Assembly (NCBI GenBank): GCA_029250605.1
Contig: JAQXEZ010000006.1
Coordinates: forward strand, 137,535-201,534
Source of the DNA: Candidatus Thalassarchaeaceae archaeon
GTDB lineage: Archaea; Thermoplasmatota; Poseidoniia; Poseidoniales; Thalassarchaeaceae
Length of the DNA: 64,000 nt
Direction: 5' to 3'
Shown: in pieces, positions 45,421 to 54,100 of the stretch
Numbering within the stretch: position 1 is the first letter of the stretch
Layout: each line of letters starts with the position of its first letter
The notes under the pieces: model-generated
The model's database searches: none
What the model saw: only the letters and a program-made list of their open reading frames with translations
Told to the model about the DNA's origin: nothing
Made by a program: the position numbers and the translations under genes

Positions 45421-46521
45421 GACTATTTCTGGATCTACATTGTCAGACCAAGAGAGTATGCCCCCAGTCAAGTTGAAAACACGTCCAATTTCCAAATCAG
45501 ATTCTATGATGAATCTAGCCACAGCAGCCGATCTATGGCCACTTCGGCAGTATACAACGATGTCCGTTTCCGTTGGAAGCTCAGATAATCTCTTAGGAAT
45601 TTCAAGATGCATTATTCTCGCATCCGTACCTTCAATCGAAGCAATAGCCTCCTCATGTGCTCTTCTAACATCAAGAAGGAATGGTTTCCAACCATCCTGT
45701 CTCTGTTCGAAAAGATCCTTCGCACCAATTTCTTCAAAATCTCTGCTAATCGGACCTCCTAGTCTTGTGACCCTAACTCTTTCCGGATTCTTCGAAAATG
45801 ATAGTGATCTCATTTCCATCGTCAAAGCATCAATGGCCAGCAGTTTCCCGATCAGATTTTCTCCAATGCCTAGGATTACTTTGATTGCCTCAGAGGCCTG
45901 AATTGTTCCAACCAGTCCAGGCAGTACGCCTAAAACGCCGGCTTCCGAGCAATTCGGCGCCAATTCTGGAGGGGGGGGAGTGGGAAACAGGTCACGATAA
46001 TTCGGCCCATCGTTTAGGTTGAACGTAGAGACCTGCCCCTCGAATCTATGGATGCTGCCGAAAATCCAAGGTTTATCCAGTATCTCACAGGAGTCACCGA
46101 TTAGATATCGAGATTGGAAATTGTCCGTTCCATCGATAATTACATCATAATCGCCCAATATTTCCAGTGAATTCCCCTGAGTCAGCCTATCATCCATCAA
46201 AATCACATCAATATCTGGATTAAACCCCTCGATCCAGTTCGAAGCAGACTCAACCTTGGACTTGCCAACCCAAGAAACATTGTGGATGATCTGCCTCTGT
46301 AAATTGGATGAACTAACCGTATCATTGTCGATAATGCCTATTCTGCCGACTCCGGCTGCAGCCAAATACATCAATGCCGGAGATCCCAGGCCCCCTGCTC
46401 CCACCACCAGAACCGATGATCTCAGCAATTTCTCCTGACCTTCTTCCCCCACCCCAGGGAGAACTAGGTGCCTTGCGTACCTCTCCCTTTGCTCTGGGTT
46501 CAAGTAGTCTGACATTGTCAT
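45412..46521 (-). CDS. moeZ: MoeZ-like adenylyltransferase-sulfurtransferase (ThiF plus rhodanese)
   Basis: About 369 residues from ATG 46521 (ATG 46515 also possible; upstream frame overlaps the thioredoxin reductase gene). The ThiF/MoeB E1-like domain has GAGGLGSPALMYLAAAGVG, RQIIHNVSWVGKSK and DGTDNFQSRY. The segment NYRDLFPTPPPPELAPNC lacks the CxxC zinc pair of E. coli MoeB, as in MoeZ-type proteins. A C-terminal rhodanese domain has the active-site loop CRSGHRS. It activates a sulfur-carrier protein and loads sulfur for molybdopterin, thiamine or tRNA pathways. Consistent with the nearby molybdenum enzyme, though it need not serve it alone. Confidence 0.9.
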   Translation of the reverse strand: MTMSDYLNPEQRERYARHLVLPGVGEEGQEKLLRSSVLVVGAGGLGSPALMYLAAAGVGRIGIIDNDTVSSSNLQRQIIHNVSWVGKSKVESASNWIEGFNPDIDVILMDDRLTQGNSLEILGDYDVIIDGTDNFQSRYLIGDSCEILDKPWIFGSIHRFEGQVSTFNLNDGPNYRDLFPTPPPPELAPNCSEAGVLGVLPGLVGTIQASEAIKVILGIGENLIGKLLAIDALTMEMRSLSFSKNPERVRVTRLGGPISRDFEEIGAKDLFEQRQDGWKPFLLDVRRAHEEAIASIEGTDARIMHLEIPKRLSELPTETDIVVYCRSGHRSAAVARFIIESDLEIGRVFNLTGGILSWSDNVDPEIVKY

Positions 46522-46556
46522 CGTGAAAGGGCATCCAATCAAGGTACCTTCGGTCC

Positions 46557-47486
46557 TCAATCTTGCTCTTCCAACCACTTTTCTGCGTCTATTGCGGCCT
46601 GGCATCCCATTCCAGCAGCAGTAATTGCTTGTCGATATCTTTTGTCGACAACGTCCCCTGCAGCAAATACCCCTGGGACTGCAGTCATTGTATTCTCCTT
46701 GTGGACTATGTATCCTTCTGAGTCAGTTTCCAACTGTTTCTCGAGGAAACTGGTAATTGGCTTGTGCCCTATTGCAATAAATGCGCCAGCACAACTAATC
46801 TTCTCCTCAGAACCATCCCTGGGGTCCTCTAGGACCGCACCAGTGAGACCCTGATCACCAGCAATCCATTTTTTCACCTGCCTGAATGTCTTGATCTCAA
46901 TTTTCGGGTGCTCAGCAGCCCTTTCATACATCACCTTCGACGCCTTGAAAACCTCCCTTCTGTGTATGACAGTAACCTTGCTAGCAAACCTAGTCAGGAA
47001 AATCGCCTCCTCCATTGCTGAATCTCCACCTCCAACAACAATGATCTCCTCGTCACGGAAGAAAGCACCGTCACAAGTGGCACATGTCGAGATCCCTCGT
47101 CCCTTCTGCTCCTCCTCGCCCTCTGCACCAAGCCAAATTGCTTCTGCCCCGGTGCAAATTATCAGCGATTCTGCCTTGAACTCCTCTCCCTCTACCCAGA
47201 CGCCGAAGGGACGTTGCGAAAGATCGACTCTTTCCACATTCTTGTCTTGGACCTCCAACCCGAATCTTTCGGCTTGCCCCCTCATATCGATCATCATCTC
47301 GGGCCCGCCAATTCCCTTTGGATATCCGGGGAAGTTCTCAACATCAGACGTTAGCATTAGTTGTCCGCCTGACATGTATCCAGCGAACATCAAAGGTTCT
47401 AGCAGCGCTCTGGACGCGTATAGTCCCGCAGTGTACCCTGCAGGGCCTGAACCAACGATGATAACGCTCCTGACATCCTCGCCCAT
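46557..47486 (-). CDS. trxB: Thioredoxin reductase
   Basis: 309 residues. FAD-binding GSGPAGYTAGLYASRA, active-site CATCDGAFF, NAD(P)H-binding GGGDSAMEEAIFLTRFA and C-terminal GVFAAGDVVDKRYRQAITAAG are all present, standard for the low-molecular-weight family. It reduces thioredoxin or glutaredoxin-like partners with NAD(P)H; the basic HRREVFKASK segment fits NADPH binding. The stop is 35 bp before the MoeZ start, so they are likely one transcript. Divergent from the GYD gene. Confidence 0.94.
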   Translation of the reverse strand: MGEDVRSVIIVGSGPAGYTAGLYASRALLEPLMFAGYMSGGQLMLTSDVENFPGYPKGIGGPEMMIDMRGQAERFGLEVQDKNVERVDLSQRPFGVWVEGEEFKAESLIICTGAEAIWLGAEGEEEQKGRGISTCATCDGAFFRDEEIIVVGGGDSAMEEAIFLTRFASKVTVIHRREVFKASKVMYERAAEHPKIEIKTFRQVKKWIAGDQGLTGAVLEDPRDGSEEKISCAGAFIAIGHKPITSFLEKQLETDSEGYIVHKENTMTAVPGVFAAGDVVDKRYRQAITAAGMGCQAAIDAEKWLEEQD

Positions 47487-47567
47487 AAGTCACCGAGGTG
47501 TAAGGCATCCCTTGAATCTTGACAGTCAAATCGACTCATTGAATCGAGTAATATTGAGAAAGAAATC

Positions 47568-47576
47568 GTAATATAA
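47568..47576 (+). promoter_or_regulatory. TATA-like box of the GYD gene
   Basis: GTAATATAA is centred about 24 nt from ATG 47596, the spacing of a leaderless archaeal transcript. It supports 47596 as the true start even though the frame is broken a few codons later. Confidence 0.5.
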
Positions 47577-47595
47577 CAACTACCAAGGGCCAATC

Positions 47596-47915
47596 ATGCC
47601 AAAATACATGTATTCTGGAAACTAACTAAGGAAGGTGCCGCCGGTCTGCTAAAGGACGGAGGCAAGGCGAGGAAGGAAGAAGCTGAGAGGATAGTGGAAG
47701 CTATGGGGGGATCCCTGGAAGCATACTATTGGTCATTTGGCGAGATGGATTTCATGATGATTGCCGACATTCCAGAGGCCATGGCCGTGAAGTTCTCCCT
47801 CTACGTAGGAGCCTCGGGAGTTTTCAATGGAAAGCTGACGCCACTAATCACCGTCGAGGGTATGGAAGCAGCTACCTCAACTGAGTTGCCTTCGATGAGA
47901 CTCCCCGGCGAGTGA
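47596..47915 (+). pseudogene. GYD-domain protein with a one-base frameshift
   Basis: From ATG 47596 the frame reads MPKYMYSGN and stops at TAA 47623. Shifting by one base at about 47623-47624 restores a continuous GYD-type protein of ~106 residues: the resumed frame gives TKEGAAGLLKDGGKARKE and then MGGSLEAYYWSFGEMDFMM and a GASGVFNG segment. The domain start MPKYM...GNYT is typical of the family. One missing base is enough to explain it. It may be a real inactivation or an error in this sequence. The domain is small and ferredoxin-like; its function is not defined. Confidence 0.75.
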
Positions 47916-47923
47916 TGTTCCCC

Positions 47924-48319
47924 TCAACCAGACATCGCTGCGACTGCGCCAACCGCGGATCTAGCATGTGGCTCTAGCCTAGGCTCAATGTGTTCAGGCT
48001 CGGCACCAGGTCCAATTATTCCCAGTCCAATGGGTTTGTTGTGCTTGATTTGCAATTCAATTATCGACATCGTCACAGAATTTCCCATTACAAGCCCATG
48101 ATCGGTCTCGCCACGTTCAATAATTCCCAAAACGATGGCTCCTTGGATTTCTTCACTCTGGAGCATCCTGTCAAGAGCGAGGGGCGCCTCCATAGAACCA
48201 GGGACCCACACAATATCCCGAACTAGCAAATTCTTTGATTCCGCCTCATCTTTGGCGAATTCGAGCATCTTCTCTACTTCTTCGCGATGAAATGAGCCAC
48301 AAACAATTCCAAGATTCAT
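47924..48319 (-). CDS. ribH: 6,7-dimethyl-8-ribityllumazine synthase
   Basis: 131 residues. The N-terminal GIVCGSFHREEVEKML, the VPGSMEAPLALDRML segment, GAIVLGIIERGETDHG and the C-terminal PIGLGIIGPGAEPEH follow the RibH order. It condenses 5-amino-6-ribitylamino-uracil with dihydroxybutanone phosphate to make lumazine. Start ATG overlaps the riboflavin synthase stop (ATGA), so the two are coupled. Last gene of the four-gene riboflavin operon; its stop lies 8 bp from the convergent GYD gene. Confidence 0.9.
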   Translation of the reverse strand: MNLGIVCGSFHREEVEKMLEFAKDEAESKNLLVRDIVWVPGSMEAPLALDRMLQSEEIQGAIVLGIIERGETDHGLVMGNSVTMSIIELQIKHNKPIGLGIIGPGAEPEHIEPRLEPHARSAVGAVAAMSG

Positions 48320-48915
48320 AATTTACCCATCCTGAGCATCGTCTCCACAACTGCTTGGGTCCTCGAGTCTATCTCAATGTTTACTCTGTCTCCTACGGCC
48401 TTCTTGTCCAAGGTGGTAATTCTCAGAGTTTCTGGAATAATGTGTAAAATGAAACCCCCTTCATCGCATTTCCCCACAGTAAGAGACATCCCATCCACGG
48501 CGATGAACCCCTTTTCTAAGATGAATGGAGCACATCCATCTGGCATGGAAATTCTAAGGTCAAATCCCTCGCCAACCATTCTTGACTCCAATATTTCAGC
48601 CGTCCCCATTACATGCCCAGATAGGATATGCCCCCCCAATTCATCACCGAGCCTCATCGACCTCTCGACATTCAGGAGGTCACCCTCCTTTCTGTCAGCC
48701 AGCGTTGTCCTCTCCAGGGTCTCTGTAATTGCATCAAAGGTCACCTGCCCCGAGTCCATGCCAATCACAGTCATGCACACTCCATCCAGAGATACGCTTG
48801 CCCCCGTTTCAAGTCCCTCTGCGAAATCTCCTAGGTCCACTGTGAATGTGCAAATACCATCTCCTTCGACAATTTTCAGAATGGGTGCCGTTCCGGCTAC
48901 AATTCCTGTAAACAT
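48316..48915 (-). CDS. ribE: Riboflavin synthase, bacterial/eukaryotic alpha type
   Basis: 199 residues from ATG 48915 (TTG 48921 also open; a GAGGAGG sequence upstream supports 48915). Two lumazine-binding repeats are visible: MFTGIVAGTAPILKI...GASVSLDGVCMTV and GDELGGHILSGHV...FIAVDGMSLTV. It dismutates two lumazines to riboflavin. This trimeric enzyme is the bacterial and eukaryotic form; many archaea instead use an unrelated RibC. It lies between RibL and RibH in the operon. Confidence 0.93.
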   Translation of the reverse strand: MFTGIVAGTAPILKIVEGDGICTFTVDLGDFAEGLETGASVSLDGVCMTVIGMDSGQVTFDAITETLERTTLADRKEGDLLNVERSMRLGDELGGHILSGHVMGTAEILESRMVGEGFDLRISMPDGCAPFILEKGFIAVDGMSLTVGKCDEGGFILHIIPETLRITTLDKKAVGDRVNIEIDSRTQAVVETMLRMGKL

Positions 48916-48917
48916 GC

Positions 48918-49379
48918 TCAATCCTCCTCATAGGGGCCACCTTCTGTGTTGGGCCACAAATCTAGAATCCTTGCAATAATCTTCCTAGTTCCGTCTAGAT
49001 CATCCGACAGACCCTCGACTCGAGTCACCCCCACGTCTTCGAAACCCGCATCGTCGAGACCAGACCTAATTGCGTCAATCGAGTGCTTCTGGTCATAGCC
49101 AAGAGCAATAAGATCAGGCTTTACTTCCCTCAGTATCTCGAAAATCGGAACTCCAGGGGGATTCCCAATAATTGCCTTGTCCACGGGCTTCAGTCCTTCC
49201 ACCATCCTCCTTCTCAAATCTTGACCAGTTACTGGCTCGTGCTTCTGCTTCCTCACGGTCTCATCATGGGCAATTACGACAACAAGCTCGTCACCAAGCG
49301 ATTTTGCTTGTTCAACGTAGTGCAAATGGCCTGCATGGAGGAGGTCGAATATTCCAACCGCCATCACTCTGACCATCAT
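48918..49379 (-). CDS. ribL: FAD synthase RibL, archaeal cytidylyltransferase type
   Basis: 153 residues (ATG 49379, or 49364 which begins MAVGIFDLL). The nucleotidyltransferase motif GIFDLLHAGHLHYVEQAK with HAGH, the VRKQKHEPV segment and the KPDLIALGYDQKHS C-terminal element match archaeal RibL, which adenylates FMN to FAD. The related family member is glycerol-3-phosphate cytidylyltransferase, but the setting among riboflavin genes favours RibL. Its 3' end sits two bases before the ribE ATG. Confidence 0.85.
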   Translation of the reverse strand: MMVRVMAVGIFDLLHAGHLHYVEQAKSLGDELVVVIAHDETVRKQKHEPVTGQDLRRRMVEGLKPVDKAIIGNPPGVPIFEILREVKPDLIALGYDQKHSIDAIRSGLDDAGFEDVGVTRVEGLSDDLDGTRKIIARILDLWPNTEGGPYEED

Positions 49380-49402
49380 GGAGACCCCGTTGACATCTTC
49401 GC

Positions 49403-50134
49403 CTAATCCTTTTCATCGAAAGCAGTGGAAATCTGCTCCCCGGTTACCATGGGAATGCCATATCTTGCCGCATATTCTCTTGCTCCGTCCAAGGACAATG
49501 CACCATCTCCATCTGGCTCCAGCATCTCGGCCCCTATTGTACAGGGAACCAGTCCTGCCAATCTGGCTATCGACACGGCTAGTTCGGTGTGACCCTGCCT
49601 TGTCTTGAGCCCTCCGGGAGACTCCCTACACACGGGGATATGTCCAGGGGTCCTGAATTCCTTGCCCAGTTGAGAGAGTGCGAAGTCATCCCTGGCGCCA
49701 CTATCAATCAATTCTCCAGACAGTTCTCCGAACCTTCTTGTCGTCAGAGCTCTGTCCCTATCGGTAATCCCGGTATACGTCTCTCTATGATTCAAAGAAA
49801 GAGTGAAGGCCGATCTAGAATCATACTGTAGGTCGTTTGTAACTAGATGCTCAAGTACTGGATTCTCCCCAATCAAGGCATCGTGTGAATGGATGTCCTG
49901 TAGCCAAGGGAGCCCAAACATCTCTCCAATTTCATTCCCTATTGCTAGGAAGAGTAGACCTCCACAGTCTTTCCTCAGTCTCCTAATTACTTCCGGAGTA
50001 GCTGATGTTGCAGGCCATAGTAAGTCCGTCTCCTTCTCTCTGAAGTCCGAATCAAAGATCATCACTGGATTTCCTGACTTGAATGCGGAAATTACCCTAG
50101 CAACTCCGTCATCCATGTCAGGCGGAGGGGCCAT
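49403..50134 (-). CDS. ribB: 3,4-dihydroxy-2-butanone 4-phosphate synthase
   Basis: 243 residues. The acidic metal-binding loop MIFDSDFREKETDLLWPA, SLNHRETYTGITDRDRAL, EFRTPGHIPVC and the TRQGHTELAVSIARLAGL motif are complete for RibB. It converts ribulose 5-phosphate to the four-carbon unit of the lumazine ring. It is the first gene of the riboflavin operon, 23 bp before ribL. No GTP cyclohydrolase or reductase gene is in the window. Confidence 0.92.
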   Translation of the reverse strand: MAPPPDMDDGVARVISAFKSGNPVMIFDSDFREKETDLLWPATSATPEVIRRLRKDCGGLLFLAIGNEIGEMFGLPWLQDIHSHDALIGENPVLEHLVTNDLQYDSRSAFTLSLNHRETYTGITDRDRALTTRRFGELSGELIDSGARDDFALSQLGKEFRTPGHIPVCRESPGGLKTRQGHTELAVSIARLAGLVPCTIGAEMLEPDGDGALSLDGAREYAARYGIPMVTGEQISTAFDEKD

Positions 50135-50191
50135 CGATACCCGATACTTTCGGTCTAGAAATAATGATGTCTCGAGACAATCTCCGCTGGA

Positions 50192-51067
50192 ATGATGGCA
50201 GGAGCCAACGCATCTTCGGCACCTGTCCGAGTCGACCTTGCTGGCGGTTGGACCGACGTCGGACCATATCCTAGCGACTTCGGAGGAGAGGTAGTGAACT
50301 TCGCAATTAACCTCAGAGTGTTTGCTCGGACCGACTCAGACTCCGACAATACCAAGGCAGACTTTGAGTTTCCAGTGCATCGGGGTTCTGGATTGGGAAC
50401 TAGTTCAGCCATGAATGTCGCCTTGTCTGCGCTTACTGCCCCCGAGAAAATAGAGAATCCCGAGGCACTCGCAGAGGAAGCCTTTGTTCTCGAATCGGAA
50501 TCCGGGAATTATTGTGGGAGGCAAGATCAGTGGGCCTCAGCAATCGGGGGTTTCAACCACTTGCTGTTCATCGGAGATTCGGTCGAGAGAATGCCATTTG
50601 AGCCAATGAGGTCATCAATGAATTGGTTGAAGAAGCATCTCGTCATCTCATTCTCGGGGAAAAGCAGGAATTCCGGGGAAATGCAAGAATCAGTGTGGAC
50701 TCGATACTCAAACGGAGAACAGGAAGTAATCAATGGCCTACACAAGATTCGGGGTGCAGCCAGGGTGATGGCAAACGGGCTCCAGCAAGACCGCCGAGAT
50801 ATGGTGGTTGATTCATTGAAGGAAATCTGCGAGGGCGTAGACTTGATTGATCGGTCAATCCACGATCCCTTCCGCAATGTCGTGGAACCACTCATCGACA
50901 GTGGTTCAGCCGTAGCTTGGAAGGCATTGGGGGCTGGTGGAGGGGGGTGTTCAGCGATTCTGTGCTCCCCCACAGGCCGGGAAGAAGTAACACAGGCAAT
51001 AGAAAGAGAGGATTGGGAGATAATTGATTGGGATTTTGAAGACAAAGGAGTCATGCTTCACAATTGA
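50192..51067 (+). CDS. GHMP-family sugar kinase (HddA/galactokinase-like)
   Basis: 291 residues. SAPVRVDLAGGWTDVGPYP at the N-terminus, the ATP loop HRGSGLGTSSAMNVAL and the C-terminal GAGGGGCSAILC identify a GHMP kinase of the D-glycero-D-manno-heptose-7-phosphate kinase or fucokinase-like group. It phosphorylates a sugar or sugar phosphate at C1. The YCGRQDQWASAIGGFN segment is typical of that group. Divergently transcribed from ribB with a 57-bp gap; the sugar is unknown. Confidence 0.82.
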   Translation: MMAGANASSAPVRVDLAGGWTDVGPYPSDFGGEVVNFAINLRVFARTDSDSDNTKADFEFPVHRGSGLGTSSAMNVALSALTAPEKIENPEALAEEAFVLESESGNYCGRQDQWASAIGGFNHLLFIGDSVERMPFEPMRSSMNWLKKHLVISFSGKSRNSGEMQESVWTRYSNGEQEVINGLHKIRGAARVMANGLQQDRRDMVVDSLKEICEGVDLIDRSIHDPFRNVVEPLIDSGSAVAWKALGAGGGGCSAILCSPTGREEVTQAIEREDWEIIDWDFEDKGVMLHN

Positions 51068-51110
51068 TGCTAGTACGAAATCTCAAACATGACCATTTGC
51101 CCGAACATAC

Positions 51111-54100
51111 ATGGCCGACCGCCGTCATATGTTCGCCTCTCTCGCCTTATTGGTTCTAATCGCACCTTTGGCATCCTCGTCCATCTCCTTCGAATCTCAA
51201 CGGCAGGGGGGATTAGATACAAATGGCGACTGGATTCCTAGCGCAGAGTCGGACATCCACTGGAATTGGTGGACTCATTGGAGCCGAGACAAGGATTCCA
51301 ACTCCCTTGATGACAGGCTGGAATGGTTGATAGAGCAACCAGAGCAAACTCAGAGAGACTGGTGGAAGAGGGCGCCAGAGGGAAGTGCTCGAATTTTCGT
51401 CGACTATGACCACCATCCGACAGACGCCGACGTCTCAGCACTAGAGTCACTTGGGGTGGAAGTTACCTTCAGATTCGGATACTTGAACACGGTTTCTGGT
51501 ACATCGCCTATTGCGCCAATCGTAGACGAGGAGGGCATCAGATCCCTGAATGGTGTGGTTATGATCGAGGATCTAGGTCTCGCCGAGGTCAACATGCACG
51601 AGGCAGTCCCCAACATGGGCGTCGACACAGTTTGGGAAGACTTCGGACTCGATGGGACAGGTTCTGTGATCGCCATTCTGGACACAGGTGTACGTGGTGA
51701 TCACGAAGGACTCAACGATATGGACGACGACCCATTTACTTGCATCGATGATCCTCCCGAGCCAGATCCGCTGGATCCTGAACCACAGCCTATTCCAGCC
51801 GATTGCGACCCCAAGATAATCGCATTCTTCGATGCGGTCTTCACGGACGAGGAGCAAGACCCATCCACATCCTATGACTCAGGAACTCACGGCAGCCACG
51901 TCGCAGGCATTGCAGCTGGCTCCGGAGGAGGCCAGACCGACCCCGTAACGGGTCTGAGGTATGTTGGAGCGGCTCCCGGGGCTCATCTGATCAACATACT
52001 CGGTTGCTGCGATGGCGATATTGAGGATGTGATGCAAGGGGCCCAGTGGGCAATTGACAACAAGGAAAAGTACGGAATCGACATCGTCACTTCTTCCTTG
52101 GGGGAACAGCAATTCGAGGTCCATGTGGACAACGATGGGAGCTCGGCATGGAGCCGCCAGATGGACATGGTCGTGGAAGCCGGAATCATCACGACCCTAT
52201 CGGCAGGGAACGAATTCGGAGGGGCAACCCTAGCCGGTTGTAACACGATAGATAGCCCTGGAGATGCGCAATTACCAGTTACAGTGGCCAGTTTGGACAA
52301 GGACCTAGGACTTGCAATATACAGCAGCAGGGGGTACACTTCAGATTTCAGGGTAAAACCGGACGTTGCAACAATAGGCTCTGACATAATGGCTCCCGAC
52401 GCAGCAACGCAGGACGGGTACACCAGCAAGTCAGGAACGAGTATGGCCACCCCTCTGATGGCAGGAATCGCTGCATTGATGGTTCAAGCCAATCCTGATC
52501 TGACTCCTGAAGAATTCAAGTCAATAATTGCAGCACATTCGATAGAGAGGGACGTCCAGCTCCTTGATGACCCGGGATTCAACGATTGTAGCATTCTTGA
52601 GACCAGACCAGACAATGAGTTTGGATATGGCCAGGCGGACCCCACAGCCTTTGTAGAGGCCGCAGGGAGTATCGATCGTTCACTCAATGTCTCAATGGAA
52701 ATGGAGACCATGCAAGAAGTCGGGAATGAGAGCTACATCAATGGCCACTCATCAGGAGCAGGGATTGATCAGCCAACAACTAGGGTTGAGATTCGAGTCG
52801 GAGGTGGGGATTGGAAGGAGGCAGAGGACGACTCTCCGTTGGAAGACTGGTCAATATGGAGCATTCGACTAGATCCTCACAAGGAGTCGGGAAACTCTAC
52901 CGTTTTCGCCAGACTTGTCGTCGATGATGAACATATTTCCCCAGTAGACGCTCGAAGGGTAATCCTACTCGATATGCCAGCAGTAGCTGAAGAGTCCGAA
53001 GACTCGGGCTCTTCTAGAATTCTGGTTATCGCAGTAGCTCTGATGTTTGCCTTAATGCTCAGTTACGTTGTTTTCCACAGGGAACGCCTGATTGAAGAGT
53101 GGTTCGATGGGGAGGCCCTAACCGACAATAGGCTCAGAAGAGTGGTTTCCCTGTGCGTCCTATACTTCGCTCAAGGCCTCCCATGGGGATTCGCCGTAGT
53201 TGCATTCGTAGCATATTTGGCCGAAAATGGCTTCACTGCAGGAGAAACCGGGACTCTTCTGGCCACGATTGCTCTTCCCTGGACCTTCAAATGGATTTGG
53301 GGGCCTGTAATTGATACACTCAACATCCCGATATATGGAAAACGAAGGCTTTGGGTTCTTTTTTCCCAGTTTGGAATGGCAGTGACCATTGGAATAATCC
53401 TCTTTGTTCCCAACTTGATAGAGCAGATCGACATTGTGATATCGCTCATGTTCATCCACAACATCTTCGCTTCCCTACAGGATGTCAGTACTGACGCTCT
53501 AGCAGTAGACGTCTTGCAAGATCACGAGGTTTCGAAGGTGAATGGATATATGTTCGCATCAAAGAGGGCCGGGATGATAGTTGGAGGGGCAGTACTTGGC
53601 GGTTTGGTCAGCATCATTGGTATCAGGGGGATGCTCGCTTTCCAGCTCCCCCTACTCCTCCTGATTATGGTGCTACCCATGTACCTTTACGAGAAACCGG
53701 GAACTAGGCTATTCCCTTGGTCCACCCGAACTTCCGAGTCTACTGGGTCAGAGAAAGATAGCCTCTTCGAGGAGTCCTATGAAGTGGATGAGAAGCTCTA
53801 CTGGGATGATCCGGAGGAATCCAGGTGGTGGGCTGCTGTAGCAGTGGGTAAGGCGACATTCGAAGAGAAAATCTCCGTTCCAGCATTTATCACGATAATC
53901 TCGATCTTTATCTTCGTGTCAGGCCTTTTGTTCGCCATCGTTTCAGTGGATCTCACTGTGCCATTCTACTCAAAGGCCAAGATAGTCGCATTCGGAGGCT
54001 TAGTCCTCGCAGTATTTGTAGCGTTTTTCGAAAGACATTATGGATCCGGCTCACGCAATGACGGGGATACTTCTTTACCCAAGCTAACCAATCCATTCTC

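Noticed and set aside
47620-47630. Programmed -1 frameshift in the GYD gene
   Set aside because: The bases around the shift do not form a convincing slippery heptamer and no stable structure is evident; a deletion is simpler.
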